A stretch of DNA of 64,000 bases from Cryptomeria japonica (GCF_030272615.1 NW_026728906.1:454954-518953), one strand, 5' to 3'. Counted from the first letter of the stretch, positions 11,661 to 26,289 are shown. Program-made: numbers and translations. Notes: a model not told the origin generated them from the sequence alone.

Positions 11661-12963
11661 TCTACATCTTTCACTTGTCTTGCAATTGTGTACATTCTCA
11701 TGTAAATACCAACGATGTTATACTCGCGCCCTTTTATGCTTCATACCATAATGTGACTCCTCTAATTCCATAAGACCAGGAGTGCGCAAGGAGTGTAATG
11801 CTTCGTGTGGTTCATGTAACTAAACTCGGCTTCTATTTGTAGATATGAGCAAAGGTTGTGTTTTTATCACTTAAAATGTGCTTTATATGTTTTCTTAAAT
11901 GCTCACATATACATACTGGTGGCATAAAATGAAAGTAAGCGTGTAGGACTCAATAGAATATAAAATAGTGACTAGTGATTTAGAACTTTCCTTGGTGTAA
12001 CCCAATAAAAAATATTGAAAAGAATGGAGTTGTACCCTCATCTCTAGTATCAATTAAATGCAAGATTCACAAGCCAACTTCTCAATTTGAGTCTTAAATA
12101 CAAAGTGGACATTACCTAGCACTTATGTAATTTCGTACAATATTGTATTCTTGTGGAAAGAGCTTGCTTAACAATATGCTCGAGTTCTACGCTCATTGAC
12201 TAATTCTCTCCAATGACAAAACTTATGTTTCCATGAGTTGAAATCTAGAATCTCCATTTCCAAGTGTTGCACCATCTTATTACTCGACGTTTTTCTTCAT
12301 CCAAATCTATTGATTGATATCTTCATTATTTTATAGTCTCTCTTTTCAATGTCTTCCCCCAAGCTAAACTATGCAACCAAATAGCGTTCACTTCCTTGTC
12401 AACCTCAATCAAAACCTAGAATAAAAAACATGCACCTAGCTATCAAATATGGAATAAAATACATGCACTTGTCTAAAACAAATTAGCACTTCCCTAAATA
12501 AATCATGTAGAAAACTTTCTCCAATACCAACCGATCGATAATCAAATCGAATATTCCATTCTAATCTCACCATCGCTGATTTTTGTTCTCTTCACTTATG
12601 TGCCGATCCAATGCACTATGCTACTGATGTGAACATTCAGAAAGCCAAAATTGGTATCTTCTACATCTACACCTTCCACTTGTCTTGAAATTTTGTATGT
12701 GGTCAAATTTTGTGCCTACAATGTTATACATAATATTTCGCACCCCTTTGTGATTTATAACAATATGTCACCCCTGTAATACCACAAGACTATTTAATAA
12801 AGAGTATGTTGATTGAATAAGATTTATGTATTTGAAATATGCTTCTTTTTTGTTGTGAGCATGTACTATGTTTTTCATCAACTCAAGACATTATTGTTGC
12901 AGTTTCTTAAGAATTTGAGTATCTGCAGTAGTTGCATAGAATGAAAATGAGCAAGCTTCAAAG
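11661..12963. repeat. Diverged ~300-bp direct repeat pair across the unit junction
   Basis: Bases ~11661-11950 and ~12667-12963 align through many ordered blocks: TCTACA...CACTTGTCTTG, CAATGTTATAC-like, CGC(A/G)CCC(T)TTT, ATAAGACCA/ACAAGACTA, GAGCA...TTTTTATCA, TTTCTTAA, and GCATA(A/G)AATGAAA(A/G)T(G/A)AGC. Spacing is about 1.01 kb and divergence is far larger than between array units, so this duplication is older than the array. Confidence 0.7.
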
Positions 12964-13320
12964 ACATAGGTTATATAGACATCGAAGGCATGAAAGAAGA
13001 GGTCGTGAAGCTTTAGAATGAACTGATGTATGAAGCTCTATTTTATTAGATCATTTATAAATGCATGGGAAAAGTAGAAGATTATGATATTTGCAGATCT
13101 CACTGATAATGTATGAGTTATATCTATTATCTTATTCTTGATGGAAATGCGATTGCCAATTTCTCAATATGACGACACTTTTATCTTCTTCGTATCAATC
13201 AACAAATACCTTGAGATATTGGAAATTATATTCAAAATGCGCTTACAACTTACCTTAAAATGTGTTACAGCAAAGTGAAATTTTAATGTTGTCATCAAAG
13301 GGACAAAACGACATCAATAT

Positions 13321-13540
13321 TTAATTTTCAATCTTTGGAATATGATGAGGACATACTGATGTCCAAAACAGATGCTATGAATGGCACAAGAGGACGCCAA
13401 TAACCCTAAAATGATAGTTTTATTCAACGGTTAATTTTCAATCTTTGGAATATGATGAGGACATGCTGATGTCCAAAACAGATGCTATGAATGGCACAAG
13501 AGGACGCCAATAACCCTAAAATGATAGTTTTATTCAACGG
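13321..13540. repeat. 110-bp tandem duplication, copy 2
   Basis: Two 110-bp repeats (13321-13430, 13431-13540), the same pair as at 629-848, with minus-strand AATAAA in each. They follow the gene at 13598-14358. Confidence 0.9.
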
Positions 13541-13597
13541 TGAGAAAAAAGAATTGGGAAAGACGGTCTTCATTGGGAGACCTCTTGTTTGTTTTGT

Positions 13598-14358
13598 TTA
13601 GTATGCGAATTTCTTTTGAATGTAATTCACCAGTTCCTGGGTGATGCGGAAGGCCTTGCTCAAAACGGAATCGGGGAGAGGGGGATTCGCCGCAAACAGA
13701 GAATTGGCGATTGTCTGAACTCCGGGAAACTGGCTGCTCAATCCAGCTATGGCCACTGCATTTTCATGCCCCACATTCTGCTGGAAATGAACAAGTGCCT
13801 TTGGAAACACAAACACATCTCCCTTCTCCAAACTTTTGCTGAAAAATTTGTTGCTGGTGTCAATGAAACCCACAAGAAGCTGGCCTTCCAGTAAAACAAG
13901 AACTTCGGTGGCTCTTGGGTGTGTGTGAGGAGGATTTATTCCACCCACTGCGTAGTCGATGCGGACCAACGATATTCCAAACGTATTGAGGCCTGGTATC
14001 TGTTTAACGTTCGCCATCGTTACGTTGGAGCCCACATCATTGTCGGTGTTCCCTGCCTGCCCAAGTCCCCGGAAGAAGAAATCGTTTGCTGAAACTTGCA
14101 TTGGGTCTTTGCAAACGAACCCGTTCACCAAAACTGTTTAAAACAAGATCAAATCAATCTGTCTGTTAGTAACTCGACTCGTCTAATAAGCAAATCATTA
14201 TCATTGTTTATGTATAAATATTCTCACTCACCGTTGCTTTCCTCATCTGCAACGCAGAAATCTTGCAAGGGATCCGGATCCCCTGCCATGACCCTGTCGC
14301 TGTAACAGCATATCAACAGAAAAAGTCCCAACGTGAAGTAAATCATGCGGTTAGCCAT
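13598..14358 (-). CDS. Germin-like protein (cupin), copy 2, two exons
   Basis: Exon 1 is 14232-14358, exon 2 is 13598-14133 and the 98-bp GT-AG intron is 14134-14231. The 220-residue product matches copy 1 except for one change: C at 13833 turns codon 143 from ACT (Thr) to AGT (Ser). Residue 143 lies between the two cupin boxes, just before LEKGD; a Thr-to-Ser swap is mild. All metal ligands (H112, H114, E119, H158), both cysteines and the signal peptide are kept, so the copy looks functional. Confidence 0.93.
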
Positions 14359-14421
14359 TGTAATAGAAACGCAGACACAAGAGATCAGGATATGAATGTC
14401 TATTACAAACCCATTACACGC

Positions 14422-14521
14422 TTTATATAGCCCAAACCATAACTCTCCGCAAAGACTAATTCATCTTGACTCCGTATATTTCACGGATCCTTCCAGAGTT
14501 GTTGCTCTTTTCCTTACGTCA
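14422..14521 (-). promoter_or_regulatory. Promoter of germin-like gene, copy 2
   Basis: TATATAAA (minus, 14422-14429), W-box core TTGACT (14466-14471) and TGACGT (minus, 14516-14521) are placed as in copy 1, with no difference seen. Confidence 0.65.
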
Positions 14522-14932
14522 CACTAAGTCTTACTGCATGTGGTTGTCTCGCCTGCTACCGCAGATGTATTCTCACCATCCTTTCATTAACGTTGAAATT
14601 TTCTATCTTCTCCCTGCCCTGCTGCGTATGCCTATCTCAAGATCAACTTACCTCCTGCCTTACACGTATTCTCGCCATCGCCATCATTTTAGTAATGTGG
14701 AATTGTTTAGACTTAATTGGAACGGTGGGCTTCTTCAAAGGAAACAATATATAAATCTTTCTCCACCGTGGGAGAATCGGTATGAGAGGAAAGTTTCTTT
14801 CTTGGAGTTGGATATTGGCCTAAAGACTGTCCATGCTTTGTACCCTTTTTCAATGAGATTTTTATCTCTCGTCATTTAAATTAATTTATGTTATTCAATG
14901 TTTATTTCTCAGATTGTCTATGTTCTAGGACA

Positions 14933-15780
14933 GAAAAACATTGCTCAAAATAACTTATGTTCATTTACTTTACATTGAATGCGTTGATTAGAATATCTAT
15001 TTCACATCCATCTACAATTTTGAAGTCAAGTAGGTGTATTACTTTTCTTTAGCAGTTTTGGAGACCTAAATTATAGGTTTAAGACAACATATGCAAACAT
15101 AAGAACCAATTTATGGAGGATAAATGTATAAGAAGATAGATTTTGGAGAGGTATTCTACAAGAAAAAAAACTTTTTGGTGGTGTTGAGAATCCCATCTTG
15201 GAAGAGACCATGTTGTCCAAGGGATCTAGTATTTAGAATTATTTAAGATCGTTTTATTTTTCCAAACCCTAGAGGGTAGATGGGTAGCGGAAATAGAATC
15301 CGGTTTTGACATTACAATTCACTAGAATCCATCACCTCTATAAGATATAACCTTATTAAGACGTTGATGTCTGATTTTCAGAATGTCATGGGTGAGTAGT
15401 TTGAATGCATCTTGAACTACCTTGGGTCAAGGTACAACAGTGACTAAAAATCGTACCGCTTCCAATACTCATAACTATAATGAATGTAAACCGCGATATT
15501 TTAGAGAAAAGAGCCTTCATTCTCAAACTGTTGATGGGTGCGAAAACATTGCTCACGTTGCGTTGAGTGCGTTGCTTAGATTGTCTCTTTCACATCCATC
15601 TACAGTTGAACTCGGCCAAAATTTAATCTTTAGGTGAGTGTGTTGTTGTAAATGAAGTGCATTGTTGTAAATGAAGTAGGTGTCTTTTCTAGCAGTTTTG
15701 GAGATCAAAATTTTACCTTTAGGTGAGTGAATTCTCTTTAATAAAGTAGGTTTACTACTTTTTCTAATGTTTGAGATCTG
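14933..15780. repeat. Diverged direct repeat, copy 2
   Basis: Counterpart of 2241-3088 with the same two main members and both 16-bp sub-blocks. Confidence 0.65.
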
Positions 15781-16153
15781 TCTATTTCCATTTTTCGACA
15801 CCAAAACTTTTCGTCCAGTTGACTGCATTGTCCTCTCGATTCTCCTTTTAACAAAGTACATACAGTTGATTTAGATGATTTATTTTTTATTATTTTTGTG
15901 AGATATATGTTTATTTAATATTTTTTTTAACTTAATGTTTTGATGAATTAGTTGTTTGGGGTAACTAAATAGGAAAATATAATATTAAAGATTATTTTTT
16001 TCCTCTTACTTCAATCAAATATATGAGAAAAGTATTTCATATTGATTAGACATTTCATTTTATTTATTTTTATTTATATTGATTGAATTTTCTTTTCTTT
16101 TATATCAAATAATATGACAATTATAAATAGTTTATAAAAAATATTCAATTTGA

Positions 16154-16282
16154 GAAGTAAAAAATGCGTTAAAAGTGATATATTGGGATGATTCTTGGTT
16201 GGGAAACGTTTAGTTCCATGATCCCTTGTTTACCTATCAAGAATTATCTTTTTACTCTCTTTGGATAAGGGTGGCTAACTAA
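16154..16282 (+). pseudogene. Possible LINE remnant, copy 2
   Basis: Counterpart of 3462-3590; same WDDSWLG-like reading and internal stop. Weak call. Confidence 0.3.
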
Positions 16283-17137
16283 TGAACTTTTTACAATTAA
16301 GAAATCAAAGTGATCAACAATCGAATATAAGGAACAAATAGAGTGAGAGGGGGAATAAAATTCTACACCTGATCGATTCATGATTATAATAAGTGGTTCA
16401 TATTATAGAAGAGCAAGTCAATAAAACAGTTTGGTCATATTTTACGCTAGTATAATCTCAGTTTTCTTGATAACTACTCGAGTACATTTTTTTTTAATAT
16501 CTCTCATAGGTTTTACCTTGTCTTTCATACCACACTCACAATCTCCAATTCCCCATTGAGTTTCCACAAATGACTAATACGAAAGGTAAATCTACATCCA
16601 TGTAAGAGCATGGACACCGGGAGTGATCTAATATTGGATGCAATTAAGTGAGGAATATTTTTTGAATGAATCCCTATACTTTTGGACCGTTTAATGACAT
16701 GGTTTGCATAAGTAAGAAAATGTTTATTAATGTAGAGAGCATGGTTTTAGGTACTTTTCTATGTGGAGGTGATAAAAATAGGCATGGGTAGCCTATGCGG
16801 TTACAGATGATTGTGGTTCTTCCATCAACGCTATTCTCTTTTTTATTGAATGATATGGTGTAATAGAAAAGTCAAGAATATACAACTAGCAATTGCACCT
16901 TGGTGTGCAATATGTACGCCGAATAGATGTGGAATGATTATTAAAAAAAATTGATCTATTTTTTCATATATTTGTGCAACACGTGAGATAAATTAGCAAA
17001 CCATTTAGTAAATGATATTATTTATTCAACAAAGGTCTCAACATTTGAAAAAATTATAGATCCAAATCAACTATGCATCTACTTAAACGGACAAATGCAA
17101 TCAAACAAAACCCTTAAACCGGGAATATAATCGAGTT

Positions 17138-17838
17138 CCATTACCAATATTCTTATGTTTTGTTTGAAATAGGGAGAGAAGGAGAGAGGGAGATATAGGG
17201 ATATAAAGAGAGAGATAGAGGAGGAAGAGTGAGGGAAAGATAAAGGAGTGAGGAGATAGAGTTAGGCGATAAATATAGAGAGGAAGATAGAGATCGAGAT
17301 TGATATAGATATGGAGAAGAATAGGGATATGGATATGAGAGGAAGAGATAAAGAGAGAGGAGAGAGAAATAGATAGAGATAGAAGAGATAAATATATAGA
17401 GAGGGGGAGAGAGAATGAGCGAGGGATAACTTTGAATCAATTGTGCATTCATTAATACAAACCAAACATAAGTGAAAGAAAACCTTTCAATCAAAAGATA
17501 ATTGAACTCCATTACCAATAGGCTCATGTTATGTTTGCAATAGTGAGAGGGGAGAGATGAATAGATAAAGAGAGCGAGACATGTCTGGAGATAGGGTGAC
17601 AGAGGAAGAGAGAGCTAGAGATGGGAATGAAGAGAGGGAGGTGGCAAAGAAATAGATGGTTAAAGAGAGTGAGACGTGCCTAGATAGAGTGAGAGAGGAT
17701 GAAAAGGACAAATAAAGAGAGATATAGTTGTAGAGGGATAAGGAGAAATTAAGATAAAGATTAGGAGATAGAAACGGATAGAAAAGAAGAGATACAAAGA
17801 TACAAAAGGGGAGAGAGAGAGGGAGGGAGGGAGGGATT
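17138..17838. repeat. Polypurine GA-rich tract, copy 2
   Basis: Counterpart of 4446-5146. It has G at unit position 5130, as in copy 1, and a private T at 17838 at the right edge of the GGGA run. Confidence 0.85.
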
Positions 17839-20813
17839 TTTTTGGGCCAATTTGTAATTCAAACTCGTTAATGAAGATGTTAACATAGGTTGACACCTAG
17901 TATGGTGGTTATACCTTTTGTAAATCTTTGAACCAATAGTAATAGTATTAACATAGTATTGAATTATTTGTAATTGCCATGTATAACCTCATTTTGTGTG
18001 TTTTGTCACGTATGCACTATCCTTTAGTGCATTATCCACTTATACTTCTCAGTACATAATACATCTGAGGAATTTTGTAGATAGAGTGGCAAGGGAAGAA
18101 GTTACATAGAAGTTGTATACTTCAACACTTCTCTTGTTTGTATTTATTTCTCACATTTGGGAGTCTTAAATTACACACTATAATTATTTTCTCGATATCC
18201 ATACTTGCCTTGCTTTAGCTTTACAAACAACCTTATGACCACACATAATAAGGTCAAGTCATCCTAAAGCCCATACAACCTTGCATCCCTCTAATGACAT
18301 GTGTGGTTAATAATCACATTCTAAACTGAATTAACAATAGCTTCGATTTTATGTCCAACGACCATTAAGTTTAATTTAATCTAAATTGTTCTATTGATCT
18401 AGATTCTCCTTTAAATAAGAATAATATTTAAGAAGTCATAAACATATAATTTAATATTAAATTTTTTAAATACATAATTAATTATTTTAATATTATAAAC
18501 TTTTAAAAGCAATAAATATTAATAGATAAAAATTTCAAAATAAATTAAAACAAATTATTTTTAAAATTCAAAATATAATTTAAAAATAATAATATATAGA
18601 ACTTTTTACATTTTTAAAAATACTAAAAAATCGAACTATTTCAACAATGAGGTTTAGACCAACCATGCACTACAATTTGCAATCAACAAATAACAAATGG
18701 TATGAGCACTAAGTAATTCATCATATATCTTCGCATTTCTCCATCATAATCAGTAAAATTCAATTAACTTTGAGAAGTAACAAGAACCCATGCAAAATGT
18801 AGAAAGACAGCACAAACATCCACCATATCTTCAACAAAACTTATGTATTAATTTCAACAAGTCTTGGAAACAATCTCTAGCTTCCTCCTCCTACTCTACT
18901 TTCTAACAGTTCTGCTCTACTCTATTATCCACCTATTAACCTTTAAAAATGAGAAGGCAAACCTTATATAGAAGTCTTGATACAAATGAATGTCCGAGAT
19001 TGATTTGAATTTAATGGCCGAGATTTAACCATGAAACCCTAATTAGGGCTAGTTATAACAACAACCACTTTAACCAATGAGAAAACTACAACACTTTGGG
19101 CACATGTCCCTCTTTGAATGTGGATCAATGAGAAATGAGATTAGGTACATTGAATAATATTTGATGTAATGCCATATGTCACTTGCTCCTCCTTTGATGA
19201 GTTAGGTTCAATACACCTACAAGAACTGACTTGGCATCACTGAATTGGTCTATGATGATCAAGCACCACCTTAGCTTGCATGTCTCCCTAGCAATATGTC
19301 GACACTCAACATCATCCAATTGCTTGATGTGATGGTTCATATTCTCAAATTGCATCCTCTTGAAAATCAAGTTTCTAGCTTTGATTAACTCTTCTAAAAC
19401 TATTTATAACATGTAATTTTTTTCATATCAGTTATCTTTTTCTTGAATAATATTTTAGGAGATTGACAAAATACCTAGGTTTACATTTATTATACTTTTA
19501 GTATTGTTATCTATTCTTTCATTGTGGTAGATGTAAAATGTTTCTATCATAATTTTGTGGGATACATATATGACTAATCCATTACAATACAAGGAACATT
19601 TTGGAGCACCAACAACAACTACGTATTTAGACTTTGTTAGTGTATCTGAATGTTCCTTCTAGATAAATTTTAGAGTTGATATTAGCTTGTTAGGATGTTG
19701 GTTTCTTGGGATTCTATGCCTGTGTGTGATGACATTTCATTATATTAATTAAAATATTTCTAATTGATAGAGTTTCTATTTTATTTATGATTTTAATATA
19801 CATATTTATATAATTTATAAAAAACTTTTCAATAAAATATTTAATATATTTATAAAAATCTTTATCATAATAATGTATATTTAATTCAAATAAAAATTTC
19901 TATCTTAATTTGTTTTAAATTTAATGAAAAATAAATAAATAAGTATAAATTATTTTGTAATTTATGAAATAGGCTCATGACAATAACTGCATAGTTACTC
20001 TCTAGTTGGTATGATGTCAAAAAAATTAGATGCACGTAACATCATTTGGCTACCAGTTGGAGGAATTGTTGAAGAGATTGTATGGTTAATTAGTAACTTA
20101 TATTTCATAAGTTTTATTTTTCAAAAAGCTTTGAATGAAACCTACACTAGATGTGTGTGCATGTAACCACCCAGATGATGGAACTTTACTACATTTTGTG
20201 TAGTATAATTCACGAAATGATACTTCATCATTAAAATATGTGAACAATTTTTAAAATAACCAAATTGGAAAGAGCATAAACAATACGGGGGCAAAAAGAA
20301 CACAAAATATGCACTAGGAACTATTATTGTCTTCCTCCATAAAAGCCTCCACAAAAAAGTGCTTGTAATAGGAATAAATCTCTGGAAGCAATTATTCTCA
20401 TCCAAAATTCATGTAACAAAGATTCATAGTTGACAAAGGATCTTTTCATCAGCAATGGAACAAGGGACACTATAGCCTAAAAAGGCAAACGTGACTACCA
20501 AAATAAAGTAAAACTAGATGAGGCCATGAGGCAAAACAAAATCTCCACATGCCCTCTAATGCTAGATAACTGGTCTAAGTGGTGCAAAACATGACCTTGA
20601 AGAACTCAAGTAACGGTAAAAAAAGGTTAAAAATTAGACCAAGAAGGAGTCTTGCGGCCTTGTAAATAGCCAAAATGACATTCATGCAAGGAAAAATTAA
20701 TAGAGAAAGACAAAACAGTTTTATTCAAATTGTTCAAAATTCATGCAAAAATAGATAAGCAACATATGCAACTCTAAGATTGACCAAAAATTGATTTGAT
20801 TTGACAATATTTA

Positions 20814-22331
20814 TGTTAACAACAGCCAAGAGGGAAGAATGAGAGGGGGGTGAATCAGTCTTCACCGGAATAACAAACTTTACCGCAAAACACAGATTTG
20901 ATAAACTGCAGTAATAAGACAGATAAGAAAATTAATAGCACAACACACAACACTAAGATTTTGATGCGCAAAACCCAGTTAAGCGAAAAACCATGGTGGG
21001 AACCTACCCACAGTAAGATGATACTCTACAATAGTATGTGAAAATATTACAATGAGGAATGCACATGCATTCAGGCACACTGCCTAGAGCTCACTGCTCA
21101 AATAATATTTGCTCGGAAGGCTACAACCCTTAGGGAAGTCTCACTGACTCGCAATAAGATTTGGACTACAATTCGAAAGAAATGAACGGAAAGAATAGCA
21201 TCTCCAAATAGAATCTCACCACAAACTCAACATCGAAGGATACATCACATGTTCGCACACAAACCTCTCTCTGATAATGAAGACACAACATCAAACAACC
21301 AAATTACATGACTATATCACCTATATATATAATTTATCAACCTTGATAACAAGGTCGGCTAAACCCTCGACCCTCAATTAAAAAATTACATCACACGATA
21401 CAAACACTGACCACCAGACCAATATAGTGGTTTACATAGCATAGCATGGTTCTAGGTCAAATTCCCAAACACATAACTCCACCGAAAATCACGCAAAGAT
21501 CAATCGCAACACGCTACACCACCAGAAATGGTGCATAACACACAAATCATCACTGGTTGATAGAAACCACCAAAAACTCACACAACGATAAATACAGATT
21601 GCCAAAACAAATAGGACATAATTAAAAAAAATACCAGCAAGCACATTAGAATCATCCACAATAGCTGCACCAACACTACTTTTCAAATCTTCATCGGTCA
21701 ACGTCTGAAAGCTAAAGAACACAACCAATCAACAACGGCCAGGAAGAAAGATAACTTGCGGAGAACCAAATCATGATTCAACTGAAATTAAGATACACAA
21801 GACCTTCCCAAGAAATATCCCAAAATCTCAGCACCAGATCTGATCACACCAAAATATACCAGAGGATATACCGAACTCTGCGAAACAGTGATCAACAAAG
21901 CATCGCTACAAACCGGATCAGAAAATCTTCCCAATCTGCAATCACCAGAGAAAATCATAGGAATATGTTGACATCAATGACCACAACATATCCTAGCATG
22001 ACCAACAATATCCAACAATTTATGCCAAAACAACCACTTTATATCACTAGTTCAAATCAAATATCTATGCCAAAAGATCAGCCTATGCAAATTTTACCAC
22101 ACCAGAAAGTGCCAAAAAGCCAGCACACAAGGATCGGCTTTTTAATAAAATATCCCAAACCTTTACACATGCAGATTGACCATAGTAAAATAATTGATCG
22201 TCTTATTAAAATTGAAGACAAATCATCTTTTAGCTAATTAAGCGCTTCCACTATCCACACAATAATGTGTTCCTAAAAAATCGCCCTACAGTAGAGCTTC
22301 AAATTTGTCAACTTGGTCTCCATGATCAACA
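20814..22331. mobile_element. Probable solo LTR, copy 2
   Basis: Same 1518-bp TG...CA segment with ATTTA on both sides as at 8122-9639. It was copied with the array unit, not inserted anew. Confidence 0.62.
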
Positions 22332-24352
22332 ATTTAATAAAAAATATATATAATTTAAAATACACTAATCAACCATGAAATAAAATCTCCTATTTTTATT
22401 TTATTATTTATACGATGAATTTTATAAACTTCAATTCATCGGGATTTTTAAAATCACAGTAGAAACACCTTCGGATTATCATGTCCTCACAAGAACACAA
22501 AAATATTATGGCACAAATCCACATTCCTTTCAGATGCTCAACCTCAATCAAAACCTCTATAAATCTGCAGTCATAATTAAAATAAATTACAAACATGTGA
22601 GTACCAAAAAACTAGTGGAGCTCAAAAAAAGAAAATGCACAGATTGAGATGAATGATAAGCTCTTAATATCTTTGATCAACTTAGGGGTGATTAAAAATA
22701 CATATCTAATACAGTTCCACCTATAATATCAGATGCTATCTAGAATCATGTAATGTTTCATGGATAAGATTAACATAACCAGGCATTATTCTAACAACTA
22801 ACCATCTAGCAAACTTACATAGAAGAATATTCTAGTTAGAATATCATACACTAACAACACATAGCTTGAAAAATTGGCGTAGGCTATTTTGGGTTCATGG
22901 AGGTGCGAGCAAACGTTAATCTATAGTAAGTGAAATTGCTCAAACCCACAAAAAGGTCATTTGGAGCTCGTCGATTTTGCACAAGTCACGAGTTTTCTCT
23001 TGCACAAGTGTTTATCCTTTTGTAGACTACGGTCTTCTTCAGCATGGTTTTCTATGTGGTTTTCTTCTATTTTTTTGTGTGTGCCTGGTTTATTCGTGTG
23101 TGTACCTAATGTTCAGATTGCTTTGGAAAACCAGGTTATTTCCCCTGTTGGTGAACTTTTAACTAGCACATTTTTCAAGGACTAGTGCACCCAACACCCC
23201 TATTTTGCTAAAATAGGCTCAACTGTTGAGAGATGAAAGTGGACCTTGTAATTTGCATGAATCTAATTTGTTTTGTTGTCCCATCACAACAAAATGTTTC
23301 GAAAAGGTGTGAACTTCATATAAACACAACTCCCTTTCCCATTCTAGGAATCAATGTACTCAATATAGAAAACCAAAAAACCTAGTCAATCAAGCATTCA
23401 GGGAGCGAAACGATAAAGAAGTCCCAATTTGATTATTCAATCATTGAAATATATGCTATAGCAATTATGATCAAGTGTATTATGTAATTCGTACCTAAGA
23501 TAAGGTGTCATCATTTCACCATTTATCATTTTCTTAGCCTCTTTTCTTGTGGGGGCATGCATCCTATCTCATCATTATCATTGTTGAAGAGAGAACACTA
23601 ATACGCGGTTTGGATAAGGTAATCCCTTATATGAAATAACCATTTCTCCCAATTTTCTCTATCTACAGGTCCAAATCCGATAACAAGAAAGTTAAAGAAA
23701 AGTAGACCAGACATTAGCAGGCATCACAAAACATTGATTGAACGAAAACCCTAAGAACAGGGCACCCAGCAGTCATTGACCCATATTTTTAAGAGGCAAG
23801 TGATCAAATATTGTCGATTTCATTTTCGATCATCTCTCAATTTTCCCTCAACTTTAGACACGGATCTCCAACGTTTCTCTCTAGTACAATTAGCTTCATA
23901 TTACAGTCCCAATTTCCTCTCTATGTCTCCATCTCAGATATGTCTTACTCTTTCTATATTTCATCTTGTATCTACTACATTCTATAAAACTTAGTCATTT
24001 TACCATTGTTAGACTAGTTCATCTATAGACACTTCACTGTCTCCATCTCATGCAACAAAAGGAACAGGAACCTAATTTCGTATCCCTTCCTTAAAGACAA
24101 CAACTAGTCCTATTCTTATTACTAATTATGTTGTGTCAACTAAGATCTTCTAGCTTACATTGGTCAATCGTAGGATCTTGTTTCCTCCATTTCAAGGTTT
24201 ACATTGATTTATGAGATGGTATGATTATATATGCTACATAAACCAACATTTTTTAAGGTATGATCCCATATTGTATTGGTATAAAATTGGTGGTACTGAA
24301 ACCAACATTGATATAGAAAAAAATAGACATTTTTATTTCTAACGTGTTTCCA

Positions 24353-25655
24353 TCTACATCTTTCACTTGTCTTGCAATTGTGTACATTCTCATGTAAATA
24401 CCAACGATGTTATACTCGCGCCCTTTTATGCTTCATACCATAATGTGACTCCTCTAATTCCATAAGACCAGGAGTGCGCAAGGAGTGTAATGCTTCGTGT
24501 GGTTCATGTAACTAAACTCGGCTTCTATTTGTAGATATGAGCAAAGGTTGTGTTTTTATCACTTAAAATGTGCTTTATATGTTTTCTTAAATGCTCACAT
24601 ATACATACTGGTGGCATAAAATGAAAGTAAGCGTGTAGGACTCAATAGAATATAAAATAGTGACTAGTGATTTAGAACTTTCCTTGGTGTAACCCAATAA
24701 AAAATATTGAAAAGAATGGAGTTGTACCCTCATCTCTAGTATCAATTAAATGCAAGATTCACAAGCCAACTTCTCAATTTGAGTCTTAAATACAAAGTGG
24801 ACATTACCTAGCACTTATGTAATTTCGTACAATATTGTATTCTTGTGGAAAGAGCTTGCTTAACAATATGCTCGAGTTCTACGCTCATTGACTAATTCTC
24901 TCCAATGACAAAACTTATGTTTCCATGAGTTGAAATCTAGAATCTCCATTTCCAAGTGTTGCACCATCTTATTACTCGACGTTTTTCTTCATCCAAATCT
25001 ATTGATTGATATCTTCATTATTTTATAGTCTCTCTTTTCAATGTCTTCCCCCAAGCTAAACTATGCAACCAAATAGCGTTCACTTCCTTGTCAACCTCAA
25101 TCAAAACCTAGAATAAAAAACATGCACCTAGCTATCAAATATGGAATAAAATACATGCACTTGTCTAAAACAAATTAGCACTTCCCTAAATAAATCATGT
25201 AGAAAACTTTCTCCAATACCAACCGATCGATAATCAAATCGAATATTCCATTCTAATCTCACCATCGCTGATTTTTGTTCTCTTCACTTATGTGCCGATC
25301 CAATGCACTATGCTACTGATGTGAACATTCAGAAAGCCAAAATTGGTATCTTCTACATCTACACCTTCCACTTGTCTTGAAATTTTGTATGTGGTCAAAT
25401 TTTGTGCCTACAATGTTATACATAATATTTCGCACCCCTTTGTGATTTATAACAATATGTCACCCCTGTAATACCACAAGACTATTTAATAAAGAGTATG
25501 TTGATTGAATAAGATTTATGTATTTGAAATATGCTTCTTTTTTGTTGTGAGCATGTACTATGTTTTTCATCAACTCAAGACATTATTGTTGCAGTTTCTT
25601 AAGAATTTGAGTATCTGCAGTAGTTGCATAGAATGAAAATGAGCAAGCTTCAAAG
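24353..25655. repeat. Diverged ~300-bp direct repeat pair, copy 2/3 junction
   Basis: Counterpart of 11661-12963, spanning the junction of units 2 and 3. Confidence 0.7.
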
Positions 25656-26012
25656 ACATAGGTTATATAGACATCGAAGGCATGAAAGAAGAGGTCGTGA
25701 AGCTTTAGAATGAACTGATGTATGAAGCTCTATTTTATTAGATCATTTATAAATGCATGGGAAAAGTAGAAGATTATGATATTTGCAGATCTCACTGATA
25801 ATGTATGAGTTATATCTATTATCTTATTCTTGATGGAAATGCGATTGCCAATTTCTCAATATGACGACACTTTTATCTTCTTCGTATCAATCAACAAATA
25901 CCTTGAGATATTGGAAATTATATTCAAAATGCGCTTACAACTTACCTTAAAATGTGTTACAGCAAAGTGAAATTTTAATGTTGTCATCAAAGGGACAAAA
26001 CGACATCAATAT

Positions 26013-26232
26013 TTAATTTTCAATCTTTGGAATATGATGAGGACATACTGATGTCCAAAACAGATGCTATGAATGGCACAAGAGGACGCCAATAACCCTA
26101 AAATGATAGTTTTATTCAACGGTTAATTTTCAATCTTTGGAATATGATGAGGACATGCTGATGTCCAAAACAGATGCTATGAATGGCACAAGAGGACGCC
26201 AATAACCCTAAAATGATAGTTTTATTCAACGG
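26013..26232. repeat. 110-bp tandem duplication, copy 3
   Basis: Repeats at 26013-26122 and 26123-26232, same as 629-848, each with a minus-strand AATAAA downstream of the gene at 26290-27050. Confidence 0.9.
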
Positions 26233-26289
26233 TGAGAAAAAAGAATTGGGAAAGACGGTCTTCATTGGGAGACCTCTTGTTTGTTTTGT

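Larger units (their letters stand above)
1..12692. repeat. Tandem array unit, copy 1
   Basis: The bases at position 1 recur at 12693, 25385, 38058, 50750 and 63442, giving a head-to-tail period of 12,692 bp (12,673 for copy 3). The unit holds one gene (906-1666, minus strand), a 110-bp duplication behind it, a GA-rich tract, a probable solo LTR and otherwise unassigned AT-rich spacer. Copy 1 alone has T at 4864, where the other copies have G. Unit edges are set by the window start and are not biological boundaries. Confidence 0.98.
12693..25384. repeat. Tandem array unit, copy 2
   Basis: Same layout as copy 1, shifted by 12,692 bp. Private differences seen: C at 13833 (coding change), G at 16689, A at 16775 and T at 17838. 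It shares T at 23532 with copy 3 only. Regions without separate entries (diverged spacers at ~15781-17137, 17839-20808 and 22337-24352) hold the same unassigned sequence as in copy 1. Confidence 0.98.
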
